Origin: Apostichopus japonicus
Lineage: Eukaryota > Echinodermata > Holothuroidea > Aspidochirotida > Stichopodidae
Direction of reading: 5' to 3'
Length of the DNA: 64,000 bases
Assembly (NCBI RefSeq): GCF_037975245.1
Contig: NC_092566.1
Span: forward strand, 3,286,001 to 3,350,000
Below are positions 13,036-23,246 of this stretch, one piece after another (position 1 is the stretch's first letter; every line of letters begins with the position of its first letter). Below the pieces are notes generated by a model. The model did no database searches. It saw nothing but the letters and a program-made list of their open reading frames with translations, and had not been told where the DNA came from. A program made the translations under genes and the position numbers.

Positions 13036-13940
13036 TTAACGGGTGTGAAGATTTCGCGCAAAAAGAAATGTCTAATGCCGGTAATCTGACCTAGTTTCAA
13101 ATGAGGTGTAACAGAACTGTTAGACACCACCATCGATCGTAGAAAATACACACACAGCTAACTGTGATTTATTTTGGGCCAGAAAAGGCGTGAGATGAAC
13201 TATATTATTCGGTTACAAAATATAAATTGGTTTTCCTTTTCTAATAGGTGTAATCTCCTACTAGTTATGTTTGTTGCCAAATGTTTATATGGCAATTTTG
13301 TATGTTCTGCTATTTCTAACTCTATATCTATTAACACTTGTCATAGTGAAGTTCTTCTGTTCAATCATTTACATGCCAGGACCAATCTTCTGAGAACAAA
13401 TTTTATTAATACTTTCCCCAGAGTGTGGTCCACTCTGCCGCTTAATATAAGAGAGTTGCTCCTCTTTGGCTCCCTCCAGTCATTCAAGAATGGCATTAAG
13501 ATTCACTTTTTATCTTTCTCATAGTTCTTAATTTATAATTTGTATTGTTAATTTTTTGTGTTTGGGTGCACAGGCCTTTGGGCTATAGGAATTTCATTTC
13601 CTTCTGTTCATCCAGATCCTATTTGTCTTTTGTAATGTTTGTATTTTTTTATTTTTATGTCATGGATCAAATAAATAAATAATGAAATGAAACTACCATC
13701 GGTAATTAGACACTTTTGTATAGTCAGTACGTACAGCTGCGGTCAATACCCACAGCACTGTGTACAAACAACTTACAGCGATGGACATCTCAGGTCCAGC
13801 TAAAGATAACAAGGTATCACGTTTCATTACTGTACTGTCTGCATTTTGTAGCGACATAAACAAAACGTCACTTGCAAAAACGGAAAGTTAACTTTTCAGA
13901 TGGCCGCACGCGGTCCGGGTCGAGTCTACAATGCCTTTAA
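13036..13940 (+). mobile_element. TTAA-ended MITE, copy B, split by a LINE fragment
   Basis: The left part, 13036 to about 13160, and the right part, about 13694-13940, together match the MITE at 18509-18880. The break lies between the CACACAGCT block and the TACCATCGGTAATTAGACAC block, which are contiguous in the other copies. The ends are TTAACGGGTGTGAAG and ATGCCTTTAA. The interruption at 13161-13693 is a retrotransposon 3' end. Confidence 0.85.
13161..13693 (+). mobile_element. 5'-truncated non-LTR retrotransposon (LINE) 3' end
   Basis: A frame ending at 13524 encodes a C-terminal segment with ARTNLLRTNFINTFPRVWST, LPLNIREL and SLQSFKNGIK. This is the 'TN..F.R.W..LP...SL.SFK' tail typical of LINE reverse transcriptases downstream of the RT domain. 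A short 3' UTR and a tail AAATAAATAAATAATGAAATG follow. The RT core is absent, so this is a dead-on-arrival copy. It interrupts a MITE, showing it inserted after the MITE. Confidence 0.72.
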
Positions 13941-14614
13941 ATTTACTTTTTAAAGTCATACTTACAATTTGGCTGACTATAAGGTGTGTTTGTATCTTGT
14001 CCGAACTTTACTAGGTGTGTAAGCCACGCACTTCGCGTCCACTCGGTTTGCGTGGCTTTAAACCCACGAAGTCTGAACCGGTTGAAGCAAATGTCTGTAC
14101 TGTCATTCACTGTCATTGGTTTTAGTCAACGCAATTTTTTAGTGTGTACAACATATTGTCATTCGTTATGTGTAACGCAATTGTCATTCGTTTTAGTCAC
14201 ACCCCATTGTGCGGTATGATAGGTGATTCAGTCTGCGTGCCCGAACGTGTGTTTTAAACACATCCGAAAAACTAAGAAATATGCGTAACAATATTTGAAA
14301 TTTACCACCGCAACCGTCGACATCTTTGTTCACGCTCGTCAGCTTCGTGATCTCCAATCTAGAATTCATATGACTCCAAACACCTTGATAAACAGACCTG
14401 GTGACTTGAACCTGGGAGTTGATATGGAACAATACTGTGTCTGTCGATAACATAGAAATGTATACTTGAGGCTGCACATGATAATGCACGAGTCTATATT
14501 GTTGTTGCTTCCGTTTTATATTCCCCCACCAATTTGGCACGGGATAACTATGTTTTATCATTTTACAAAATCTCTAAGGATGTTCGAAACACAAATGTAA
14601 GAATTCGACATATT

Positions 14615-14641
14615 GGCTGAGATCACGTGTAGTATCTGTTC
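14615..14641 (+). other. U2 snRNA-like fragment
   Basis: GGCTGAGATCACGTGTAGTA followed by TCTGTTC matches the conserved 5' part of U2 snRNA (branch-point recognition region) at about 25 of 27 positions from memory of the U2 sequence. The flanks do not continue as U2, so this is not a functional snRNA gene. It may be a retroposed fragment or the head of a short element. Confidence 0.5.
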
Positions 14642-15140
14642 CCTTTCGAGGGGAAGGGTGATACACACCCGACGATTATCACACAGTGACGGTCCCGATG
14701 CAAGGGGACTGGGGTTGAGATCGGATAAGTCGTTCGGTAGTTTGGTTTTCGTGTCCAGGTTCTTTCCTGGGCATAGGCGTAGGAGGCGGGGGTGGGGGTG
14801 GGGTGCTGCAGCCCCCCAACCAATTTTTTTGTGAAAATTCGGGCAATATGCTGAGAATTTTTCGGGCGTCTACTGGAAGAAGAATAACTTGCAGTGTGTT
14901 TTTCATTTTTTTTTTTTGGGGGGGGGTGAAAATTCGGCAATATGCTGAGAATTTTTCGGGCATCTACTGAAAGAATAATAATTTGCAACTGTGTTTTTCA
15001 ATTTTTTTGTGAAAATTCGGGCAATATGCTGAGAATTTCTTCGGGCATCTACTGAAAGAATAATAATTTGCAGTGTGTTTTCAATTTTTTTTGGTGAAAA
15101 TTTGGGCAAAATGCTGAGAATTTTTCGGGCACCTACCATG

Positions 15141-15528
15141 CAGTGGCGGAGCGTCCATACAGTCAGAGGGGGCGGATGCCCCCCTGACGGACTCAAATGG
15201 ACTGCTAGCGCCCTTTTCAGCTTTTTACCACTTTTTACTTATTCGCGATTATTGACTTTTTTATTGCGCTCTCAAATACCTATTGACATTTGTCACATTT
15301 TGTTGGTGCAATTTTCTGACAAATAGCGATGACACCTATTTATTCTTCGTTTATCTGTAAATTAGCAAGGCCTGGAAAGGGTCATTTCTGGCGATCTAGG
15401 GAGTATCTTTACTCAAAACATTTCTGTACGCTCCGCGCCAATCTGTGGTGGCGCTCCGCTAGGTAGTGTCGAAAGCGCCCCTACAGACCATTCTCTCCCC
15501 CTGACCAATACCCCTAGCTCCGCCACTG
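15141..15528. mobile_element. Nested hAT-like element CAGTGGCGGAGC
   Basis: Inverted ends CAGTGGCGGAGCG and AGCTCCGCCACTG. GCACCTAC occurs at 15129-15136 and again at 15529-15536, an 8-bp duplication with four extra bases (CATG) at the left junction. It is close to the copy at 28748-29147 throughout. It carries the hairpin block GTACGCTCCGCGCCAA...TGGTGGCGCTCCGCT at about 15426-15462. Confidence 0.8.
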
Positions 15529-15756
15529 GCACCTACTGAAAGAAGAAGAATTTGCAATGTGTTTTTCAATGGTTACACTTACATTATTATTATCATTATT
15601 GCTGTAACTACTTCCCCAATAATTATAACCAATATGGAAGGGTAATAAGACGGAAAATGATTTTATGGTATTGGCATGTGATGTAAAAACCGATGAATGC
15701 GCGAAAAATTTTGGTTATATTTTTCGGGCAAGTCGTTTGTTACAGCCCCCCTCCCC

Positions 15757-16053
15757 CAGGCGCGTAGCCAGGAATTTGCCTAGGGAGGGGCGAAACTGTA
15801 GATTCGGCATTGCAAACTATCTGAGCGTAGCGCCACCATGGTTGGCGCAAAGCGTACAAGAAAATTTTGGCTGAAAATGCCTCCCAGATCGCTGGAAATG
15901 GCACGTACTCCCGAGGCCTTGTTAGTTGCATCTTAGCATTTTCTCATTTGCAATTACTAGCGATATCATAAAAACATTAAAAAATATATAAAAAATATGC
16001 TCAAGGGGGGCGGCTCCCCCTTCGCCCCCCCCCCCCCCTTGGCTACGCGCCTG
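15757..16053. mobile_element. Nested hAT-like element CAGGCGCGTAGCCA
   Basis: Inverted ends CAGGCGCGTAGCCAGG and CTTGGCTACGCGCCTG. The target is a C-run, so a duplication cannot be told from the run. The hairpin block is present in reverse orientation at about 15825-15868. A diverged relative in opposite orientation lies at about 52460-52715. Confidence 0.72.
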
Positions 16054-16102
16054 CCCCCCCCCCCCCCAAATCAAATGAGACTCCTACGCCTATGTTCCTG
16101 GG

Positions 16103-16665
16103 TGACCTTTCTTACAAAGTATTTACGAATTCCGAAGGCCAGGAAACACCAGACTACCATGTGATTTCCGAAGTGCAAGTGACTGTATCGAAATTGTTTT
16201 TCCACAATTGAAAAATTACATAAAGAATATTTCAAGGTCAAAATAAACCCAAGCAGGGAGTTGAAACGCGCGAGAGAGCACACGAGACTGTCTGTGGCAA
16301 GCCATATGTGCTATAATTCGAAAAACTCAGTTTATCGACTGATATTGATAAACTGTGTTTTCTTCGACGAAATCTATTTTTCATCTGATAAACTTTGTTT
16401 TCAACGTATATGAAGCGAAAAACATATTTAGTTTACCTTTAAACACGGATTTTTGATAAACATGGTTTAAAATTAACTTCAGCCACCGGAATATATTTTC
16501 ATTACATTATAACGCACAGAAATTTGTACATTATGTTTCAATTATAACGTCGTTTGTGAGTTTTATAACGTCGTTCGAAAGCTTGGGCACTTAGTTTCGC
16601 GAAAATCATGTTTGTCAAATTCATTCACCATACATAGATACATAGTATCGTACAATAGAAGAACG
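16103..16665. other. Probable 5' flank of the plus-strand reductase
   Basis: Unique AT-rich sequence with short repeated GATAAAC-type words around 16320-16460. No TATA box or other promoter element is clear enough to call. It lies directly upstream of the ATG at 16666. Confidence 0.35.
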
Positions 16666-19600
16666 ATGCCAAATATCGCTGTGGTAATATCATAATAATT
16701 TAAAAGTCGATCACCATGTACGGCGGTCATATGTGCTTAGACTGAATTGATCTTTGGAAGTTTCTGTTACTCGTTCTTGTTTGACTAAGTTAAGACCTTA
16801 CCTAGCCTAAGTTAGGCCGAAATTAGTAAACTGTATGTGATGTTACTTGTTACTGTTAGGATGGCATTGGGCTGACTGTCGACTTCTCCACCTGTTTGCA
16901 AAACCCGATAATTCTTCTATCAGAAGTAAGACTATGCAAAGTTTACAACTGAATAACATTCTAAGCACTTATTAAGTAAAAATACCAATTGTCTCTCTTG
17001 CAGGTAACTGGAGCAAACAAAGGCATTGGATTTGCCATTGTGAGATCTCTTTGTCAGAAACTTGACAGGTCTGATGTGGTATACCTTACCTCCCGTGATG
17101 AATCTCGTGGACTTGGAGCCATTGAAAAGCTTAAAGAAGAAGGACTGTCCCCTTGCTACCATCAACTAGATATTGGTGATGAAGAAAGTGTAATAAGACT
17201 AAAAGAAGATTTAGAGAAAGCTCACGGTGGAATTGATATTCTCATAAACAATGTTGGAATAGCAAGCTGGGTAATTAATTTAAATTTTAGCAATATCTAG
17301 GAAAATGTTTCACATCTTTCAATGAATTTGTAAATTCACACTGTATTCTACTCAAGTATGTTACATAAATCTGCATAACTTGAGTTGCCTGAATTTTGTA
17401 ATAGTTAGTAACAAGGCAACAGCATTCAAAGATGTCCTTGATCATGACTGAGAAGCACAATCTGACAATTGAAAGCAGATAAATAGGCCCTTTGAGGTTT
17501 TGATATTAATTTGTATGCTGCTTTATACCATATGTCATCATGATCATTATAGCCAAAAGTTGACCACAAACCAGAAAAGTAATACTATGAAATTTTCAAA
17601 CTTCTTAACTGTCTTTGATACTATTTTGAAAAGTGTTAAGGTGATGAAAATGTCAAGAAATGGCTTGAATTTGTTTATAACTTGCTCATTGTAACCATCA
17701 TTTGATGCAAAATAAAAGAATAGGAAAGTTTCAAGTGGGATCTACTGCAAGACTAAATATCCAAGAGAATGAGTGGCAGGTTTGCAAAAACTTATGTAAC
17801 AAATGTAAACTCAAAATGTTACTTCAAAGTTCAAATGTTGGCTATGATCACCTTCAGGGAATGATTCCTGAGAGTTATCCTATTATTTGTGTACTACTTT
17901 TGTAATATTATTCTTCTTTGCCAATATGACAGGAAAATGATCTACCTTTCATGGAGAAAGTGGAACGTACGCTGAAAACGAATTTCTTCGACACTTTGAA
18001 AACTTATAACACCCTAAGCTCCATCCTAAGATCAAACAGCAGGTAAGCTTTTCCCGAGTTTAATATTCATTACATTGTTATCTCTCCCTGTACATTTCAA
18101 AAGGGTTAATAATAAATATACCACAACAATGAGGTATGATATATCTATTATCTTTGGTATATCAACACATGTTGAAATAAAGAGGGCCAAATGCTGGGAC
18201 AGAGATCTAAACTTTGTGGGCCTATTGGTCTGATGCAAATGTACTCTAGGCTTAGACTGTCAGATCTCTAAATGTTTGAACCTTTTACAGTTTGGCCCCT
18301 TCAATATTCAATCAGAAATTTCATTTATTGACTGTCACCTTTTCTGCAATCTGTTTCATATTGGAGCCAGGTCATGGCTGATACTAGTCTAAAATGGCTT
18401 TGTTAGCACTTGAACTGCAATTTTATAGTAACACATATATATGAACATTGTGAATAGATATGACTTTTTTGTGAATATATACCACGTTTTCTTGCGAATA
18501 AACATGACTTAAAGGCATTGAAGACTCGCGCACAAAGAAATGTCTCATGCCGGTAATCTGACCTAGTTTCAAATGAGGTGTAACAGAAGTGTTAGACACC
18601 ACCATCGATCCCAGAAAATACACACACAGCTTGCTACCGTCGGTAATAAGACACTAGTGTACAGTCAATACATGCAGCTACGGTTAATACCCACAACACA
18701 GTGTACATAGCAGCGATGGACATGTCATGTCCAGCTGAAAATAACAAGGTATCACGTTTCATTACTGTCTGCATTTTGTAGCGACAAGACAAAAACTTTA
18801 CTTGCAAGCAAGGGAACGGAAGTTAAATGTAGAGGGCACCGGGCGGCACACGGTTTGGGGCGAGTCTTCAATGCCTTTAATGATTTAATTGAGCCTTGTC
18901 TTCTCATTTGTCATCTATTCTTCTTTGAACAGCTGCAGAAGCTGTCAGACTTTGACACAAGATAAGAACCAATAGTTTTTGCAAATTGCAATATTTTTAA
19001 TATCATCTAGACATGTTTCTATAAACATGTTTTATTGAGTCTCAGGTATAACTTGCAGTCAATGCATTTCCTTTTTTAACATTTTGATCACACAGAGTTG
19101 TATTCCTTGCCAGTGGATTGGGTCATACATGCTACAGGAAGATCAGTTCAGAACTTAAGAACTGTTTTCGAGAAGCTAAAAGTGAAGATGATGTTCAGAA
19201 GTTGATGCAAAAGTTCATCAGGTAAATAAAAAGTGAAACACAAGCGATGCATCCACATCACTGAAGTGTTTTACCAGAATACACTGGATTCAACTGCTAG
19301 AGCATGACAACAACAATTGAATATTTCAGTCTCAGTTGCTATTTTCCTTATCCATAAAGGTAGCTTGACATCGTGACCTTTCAAGGGTGCATACCTGTTG
19401 TTTAACACCTACTATGACACTACTGTGATTGTCTTGATTCTTTTCACTTTCAGTGATGTGAGAACCGGCAACCATGGAGAGATGGGCTGGCAGCGCGGAG
19501 AGGATACTTTTCCTCCCTACAGTGTATCCAAGCTTGGTGTCATCACAGCGACCAAAGTACTCGCTGAAAACCTTAAAGATGGTCCCAGGGATGGGATTCT

Positions 19601-20241
19601 AATTAATACTGTGAGTCCGCATAGAGTTATGTATCTGTGATATGTGTTTATGTTCAGTTATGTCCCCCCCTCCTCCCCCAGCATTGTTGTGGCTGTGGCG
19701 GGTTTTTTCAGTTTGCATGTTACACAAGTGCCCCTACTTTGTCAAGTCTATTATAGAAACAATAAAATAGAAAATCTAGGTTTGGACCAAGCATTTTAAA
19801 AAAAGAGTGGGGGTGCCCCTGAGATTGCTGAAACTGACTCACAAGTTGGGGGTATGGGGTCTTCCCCCTCCCTCCCCCCACCCAAACAAATGTAGACATG
19901 ATATGGTGCTCCTTTGAAATGTCTCAATGATGTATTGATACCAATTAGTTCAATTCAGGCAGTGTGTGGAATTAATAATGTTCTTTGTTTCATCTTTGGC
20001 ACATTGTGGGCTGAAAAAGCAACAGATACTAGCTTAATGGATGGTATATCTCCTGTTTCTGATTTGGCAGTGTTGCCCTGGATTTGTTGCCACTGATCTT
20101 AACAACCACCGGGGTCGTAGAACCATCGACGAGGGAGCTGTGACACCTGTGCTTCTTGCTCTGATTCCCAGAGGATCTTCTCAGCCCCAGGGTAAATATA
20201 TGGATGCCCATCAAAAAATACAGGACTTCCTTACAGAGTAA
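16666..20241 (+). CDS. Carbonyl-reductase-like SDR (CBR1 type), complete
   Basis: A complete six-exon model: 16666-16683, 17004-17270, 17933-18042, 19096-19221, 19454-19610 and 20071-20241, giving 282 aa. The tiny first exon encodes MPNIAV and ends at a GTAATA donor; joined to exon 2 it gives MPNIAV then VTGANKGIG, the expected start of a CBR1-like protein. Later landmarks are DILINNVG (the usual NNAG has Val for Ala), the catalytic-region serine in VVFLASGLG, YSVSKLG (YxxxK) and CCPGFVATD. Predicted role: NADPH-dependent reduction of carbonyl compounds in the cytosol. Exon lengths 267, 110, 126 and 157 equal those of the minus-strand paralogue, so the pair arose by inverted duplication. AATAAA occurs at 20425-20430. 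A TTAA MITE sits in the third intron. Confidence 0.92.
18509..18880 (+). mobile_element. TTAA-ended MITE, copy C (intact)
   Basis: The most regular copy: 372 bp, starting TTAAAGGCATTGAAGACTCG and ending GAGTCTTCAATGCCTTTAA, inverted over about 19 bp. It lies in the 18043-19095 intron of the plus-strand reductase. Its position differs from that of copy A in the paralogue, so the two insertions are independent and later than the gene duplication. Confidence 0.88.
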
Positions 20242-20642
20242 ACGATATTTAGTTTAGTAGATGAGGCAGGCACCCACACTTTGGTCTTTCTCTGGATGAC
20301 ACCTGATGTATTATGGGATACCTTGGAGACAGGAGCAAATAATAGGAAGTTTCTTTTTTTGGACTATATTGACTTGCAAAATGAAAAGTGAAGCAATATT
20401 TCACATCTTAAGTTTTGATTTACCAATAAACTTAGTATTCATTAATTGGAGAAACAAATTTCAGTCATGGGTAAGATATCCTATAGTTGGTTACAGCATT
20501 TTGCATACTTTCCCAGGATAAATACTTGGAAGAACCTTTATCACTCCGGCAGATAAATTGACGGCAGCTGATTCAATCAAGCAGATAATTAATCACCGCA
20601 GTCGAGGAAGATCAGCAATATAAATCTCGCAACTAGAAAGGG

Positions 20643-21010
20643 CGTCATGGTCAAATGGCTTAAGTTCATGGACTTAAGATCTAAGGACTGCAGGTTCGAG
20701 TCCTGGCCAGATCATTATGTTATGTACTTGGCAAGGCACTTTATCTCCACTGCCTCTCTTTGTAAGTGGGGACCTACGAAGTAACTTGTAAATACTTGCC
20801 TGCGCTGGTGTGTGGCTGCACCTTATGGAAAGCCCCCCCCCCAGGGGACACGTTGATGTGTGGCACTGTAGTGTCCCAGGAGTGAAGGGACTGTTTGAGT
20901 TATGCACACTTTGGTGTGTGGGTGTGTCAAGCTACCAATGACCAACAGTTCAACTGTTGTAAAAGCCTGTAAACCTTGAAACTTTAAACTCTTAACTTTA
21001 ACTATGCAAT
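20643..21010 (+). mobile_element. tRNA-Leu-derived SINE
   Basis: The head resembles tRNA-Leu(UAA). An A-box-like TGGTCAAATGGCTTAAG is followed by an anticodon-arm segment TGGACTTAAGATC, then a B box GGTTCGAGTCC at about 20693-20703. The acceptor strands no longer pair, as expected for a SINE rather than a tRNA gene. The tRNA-unrelated body runs through GGGGACACGTTGATGTGTGG to roughly 21010. The 3' limit is approximate and no clear target duplication was found. It lies downstream of the plus-strand reductase. Confidence 0.72.
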
Positions 21011-21649
21011 AAAGTGTTTCCTTAATAAAACTGTTGGTGTCCAAACCAAAGGGTGTGAGACAAACCATTTTCAATTGGTTAATTGTAATGCATAGTTCTG
21101 AAAGTGGGTTATTGATTGAGTGGTACGACGTGTTTTATGTTGTCTTCTTAGAATGTCTTCTCCTGTATTGGTGGAATTTGTTTCCACTTGGTTAACATTC
21201 ATTGAGCCTTGATAATTTGATCTTTCACAAAAGTCAAAGAATTTTTTTTCCAAAATGTACTGAATAATACCAAATAAATTGTAAAAGATAGCCATAACAT
21301 AGAGAGTATTACTAATGTAAAATACATATTAATATACAATACTGAATCAATCATGAGTGTCTTGATCATCTATTGTCTCAAATCATATGTAACTGTACTG
21401 AGTGGCATGGAAATGTTCTGTGTGTGTATTAATGTAATTATTATTGAAACTGTACGTATAGCCCTAATTTATAACATAACTTTGCCTCATAATGCATAGT
21501 TCACTAACAAAAATTCTAACAATTTAATTCATTAGGTCCCTTTTAATTGGTAGTCTGTGTCAATGACCTCAGGGCCACAACTTTCCTCATTTATAGGCAA
21601 ATGGAATATATGCGATCATGATGGCGTGTGTGTATCTGACACCAGCTTG

Positions 21650-22330
21650 TAAACAATACATCAACTAGTACATCCGGCTTGCTTAGTACATGAACCTTAT
21701 TGGCAGAGAACAGTAAGTCATTTGAAGTCAAACTTTATAAACCTTATAAACACGATAACTCAAGCCGTACAACTTGGTTGAAGTTCATAGTTGGTATGCA
21801 GTTTGGGCTTGATTAGTACAAGTACCTTGTTAAAATTGGTGGTCATTTGAAGTCGACATAGCTCAAAGCCTGAAAACCTTGTAAATAGGATAAGTCATAA
21901 AGTACATCTTGGATTGAACCTCATATTCGGAACATAGATCCTGCTTGGTGATTACAAGAACCTTATTGATGTAGATTGCAGGTCATTTGAGGTCAAAAGT
22001 CTGAAAACCTTTGTAAACATGATAACTCAAAAACTGCTGCTCTGTTGAACTTCATATTCGGTACGTAGGCCCGCTTGTGAGAGGAAGAATCCAATTGGTA
22101 GAGATTGCAGGTCACTTGAGGTCAGAGTCTGAAAAATACCCTGAAAAACTTGTACAAGTACCCTATTAAAATTGGTGGAGGTCAAAGGGCATTTGAGGTC
22201 GACATAGCCCATGCTAGTCGACATGCTTTGATGAACTTCATACTTGGTATTTAGATCCTGCTTGGTCAGTTCAAGAACCCTGGTGATGTAATGTTTCGAT
22301 ATATTTATTTCTGTTTTCAAGATCTTTTCC
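21650..22330. repeat. Degenerate tandem array, ~125-bp unit
   Basis: About five diverged units carry GGTCATTTGAGGTC, CTGAAAACCTTGTAAAC, ATGATAACTCAA, GAACTTCATATTCGG and AAGAACCTTATTG. The same unit type recurs at about 36040-36400. No coding potential is evident; open frames across it are repeat translations. Confidence 0.65.
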
Positions 22331-23246
22331 ATTGAAATATGTCAAATCTCTGAAATGCTCCTTTAAGGCTTCATTTATGATGACATCAGCTCCACCGTGC
22401 AGGCCAAAATGTCAGTGTTAATCCATCATGCAATCCAAACATGTTCTTTTAACTTCATATAAACAACATCAGAGCATCCTCAGATAAAATTCAACACCGT
22501 TTATCGTTGAAAAATTTGTAACCAAAGTTAACATGTCATTTTTAAGGCCATACAGTATTGTTAATGAGCTGTGTATGAGACAATATAGCCTTTTCACTTT
22601 CACTGCTGAACCTAGGCAGTGTAAAGCGTAATTCTTCAAAATTAAAGTATGTTACAGAAAAGAAAAACAAACAATTTGGACTGATAGCAACATTTTTGAA
22701 CGGTATACACAATATCAAATTACAAAAATACATCCTTGAACAATCGAGGAATGAATTCCCTTCAGTGTCAAACTCAGCGCAAAATTGCAGTTATAAAGTG
22801 GCATACTCCTATTAGAGTCTATATCAATGAATGTTCTCCTGTCTCAGGTAAAAGTGCCAAAATACAGTAGGGAACATCTTTTCTGATATGTTATCAATCA
22901 GGATCTGTTTTTTGTTTTTTTGTGGCTTGCATGTTGAAGAGCATGAATGGAAGTATATGTGGTTCAAAAATTGGGAAAATTGAGGCAATTTTAGACCCCA
23001 CCTTTAGGCCTCCAAGGAGTAGCTTACGAAAATTGTTTGCTACTGTGTGAAGCGGTTTGTTTACAAGTGACGAAACTTCAGGCTCTCATAGCAGAATCCT
23101 TCTTGGCCATGATATTGATGGTGCTATGAAAGGCCAACTTGTCAGCTATCCAGTGATGGGTTAGCGTTTAGCTAGTGAGTTTTAGTGTGTAAGTCAATGG
23201 GGCTTTTAATAGACGTATGCTACCATAAGTAACTTAGATTTACCAA
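22331..23246. other. Intergenic, no gene seen
   Basis: AT-rich sequence between the repeat array and the 3' end of the sulfotransferase-like gene; it probably includes that gene's 3' UTR. No splice-consistent coding found. Confidence 0.4.

Larger units (their letters stand above)
14772..16094. mobile_element. hAT-like element CATAGGCGTAGGAG, with two nested insertions
   Basis: Exact 8-bp duplications TTCCTGGG at 14764-14771 and 16095-16102 flank inverted ends CATAGGCGTAGGAGGC and GACTCCTACGCCTATG. The interior carries about four tandem units of ~88 bp containing GTGAAAATTCGGGCAATATG and CTGAGAATTTTTCGGGC (about 14823-15136, resuming at 15529). One unit is interrupted by the element at 15141-15528. 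A second guest lies at 15757-16053. No transposase is encoded. Related copies are at 25825-25994 and 52822-53264. Confidence 0.85.

Noticed and set aside
20643-20716. Functional tRNA-Leu gene
   Set aside because: A and B boxes are present but the acceptor and variable regions do not fold properly, and an unrelated body follows, so a SINE fits better.
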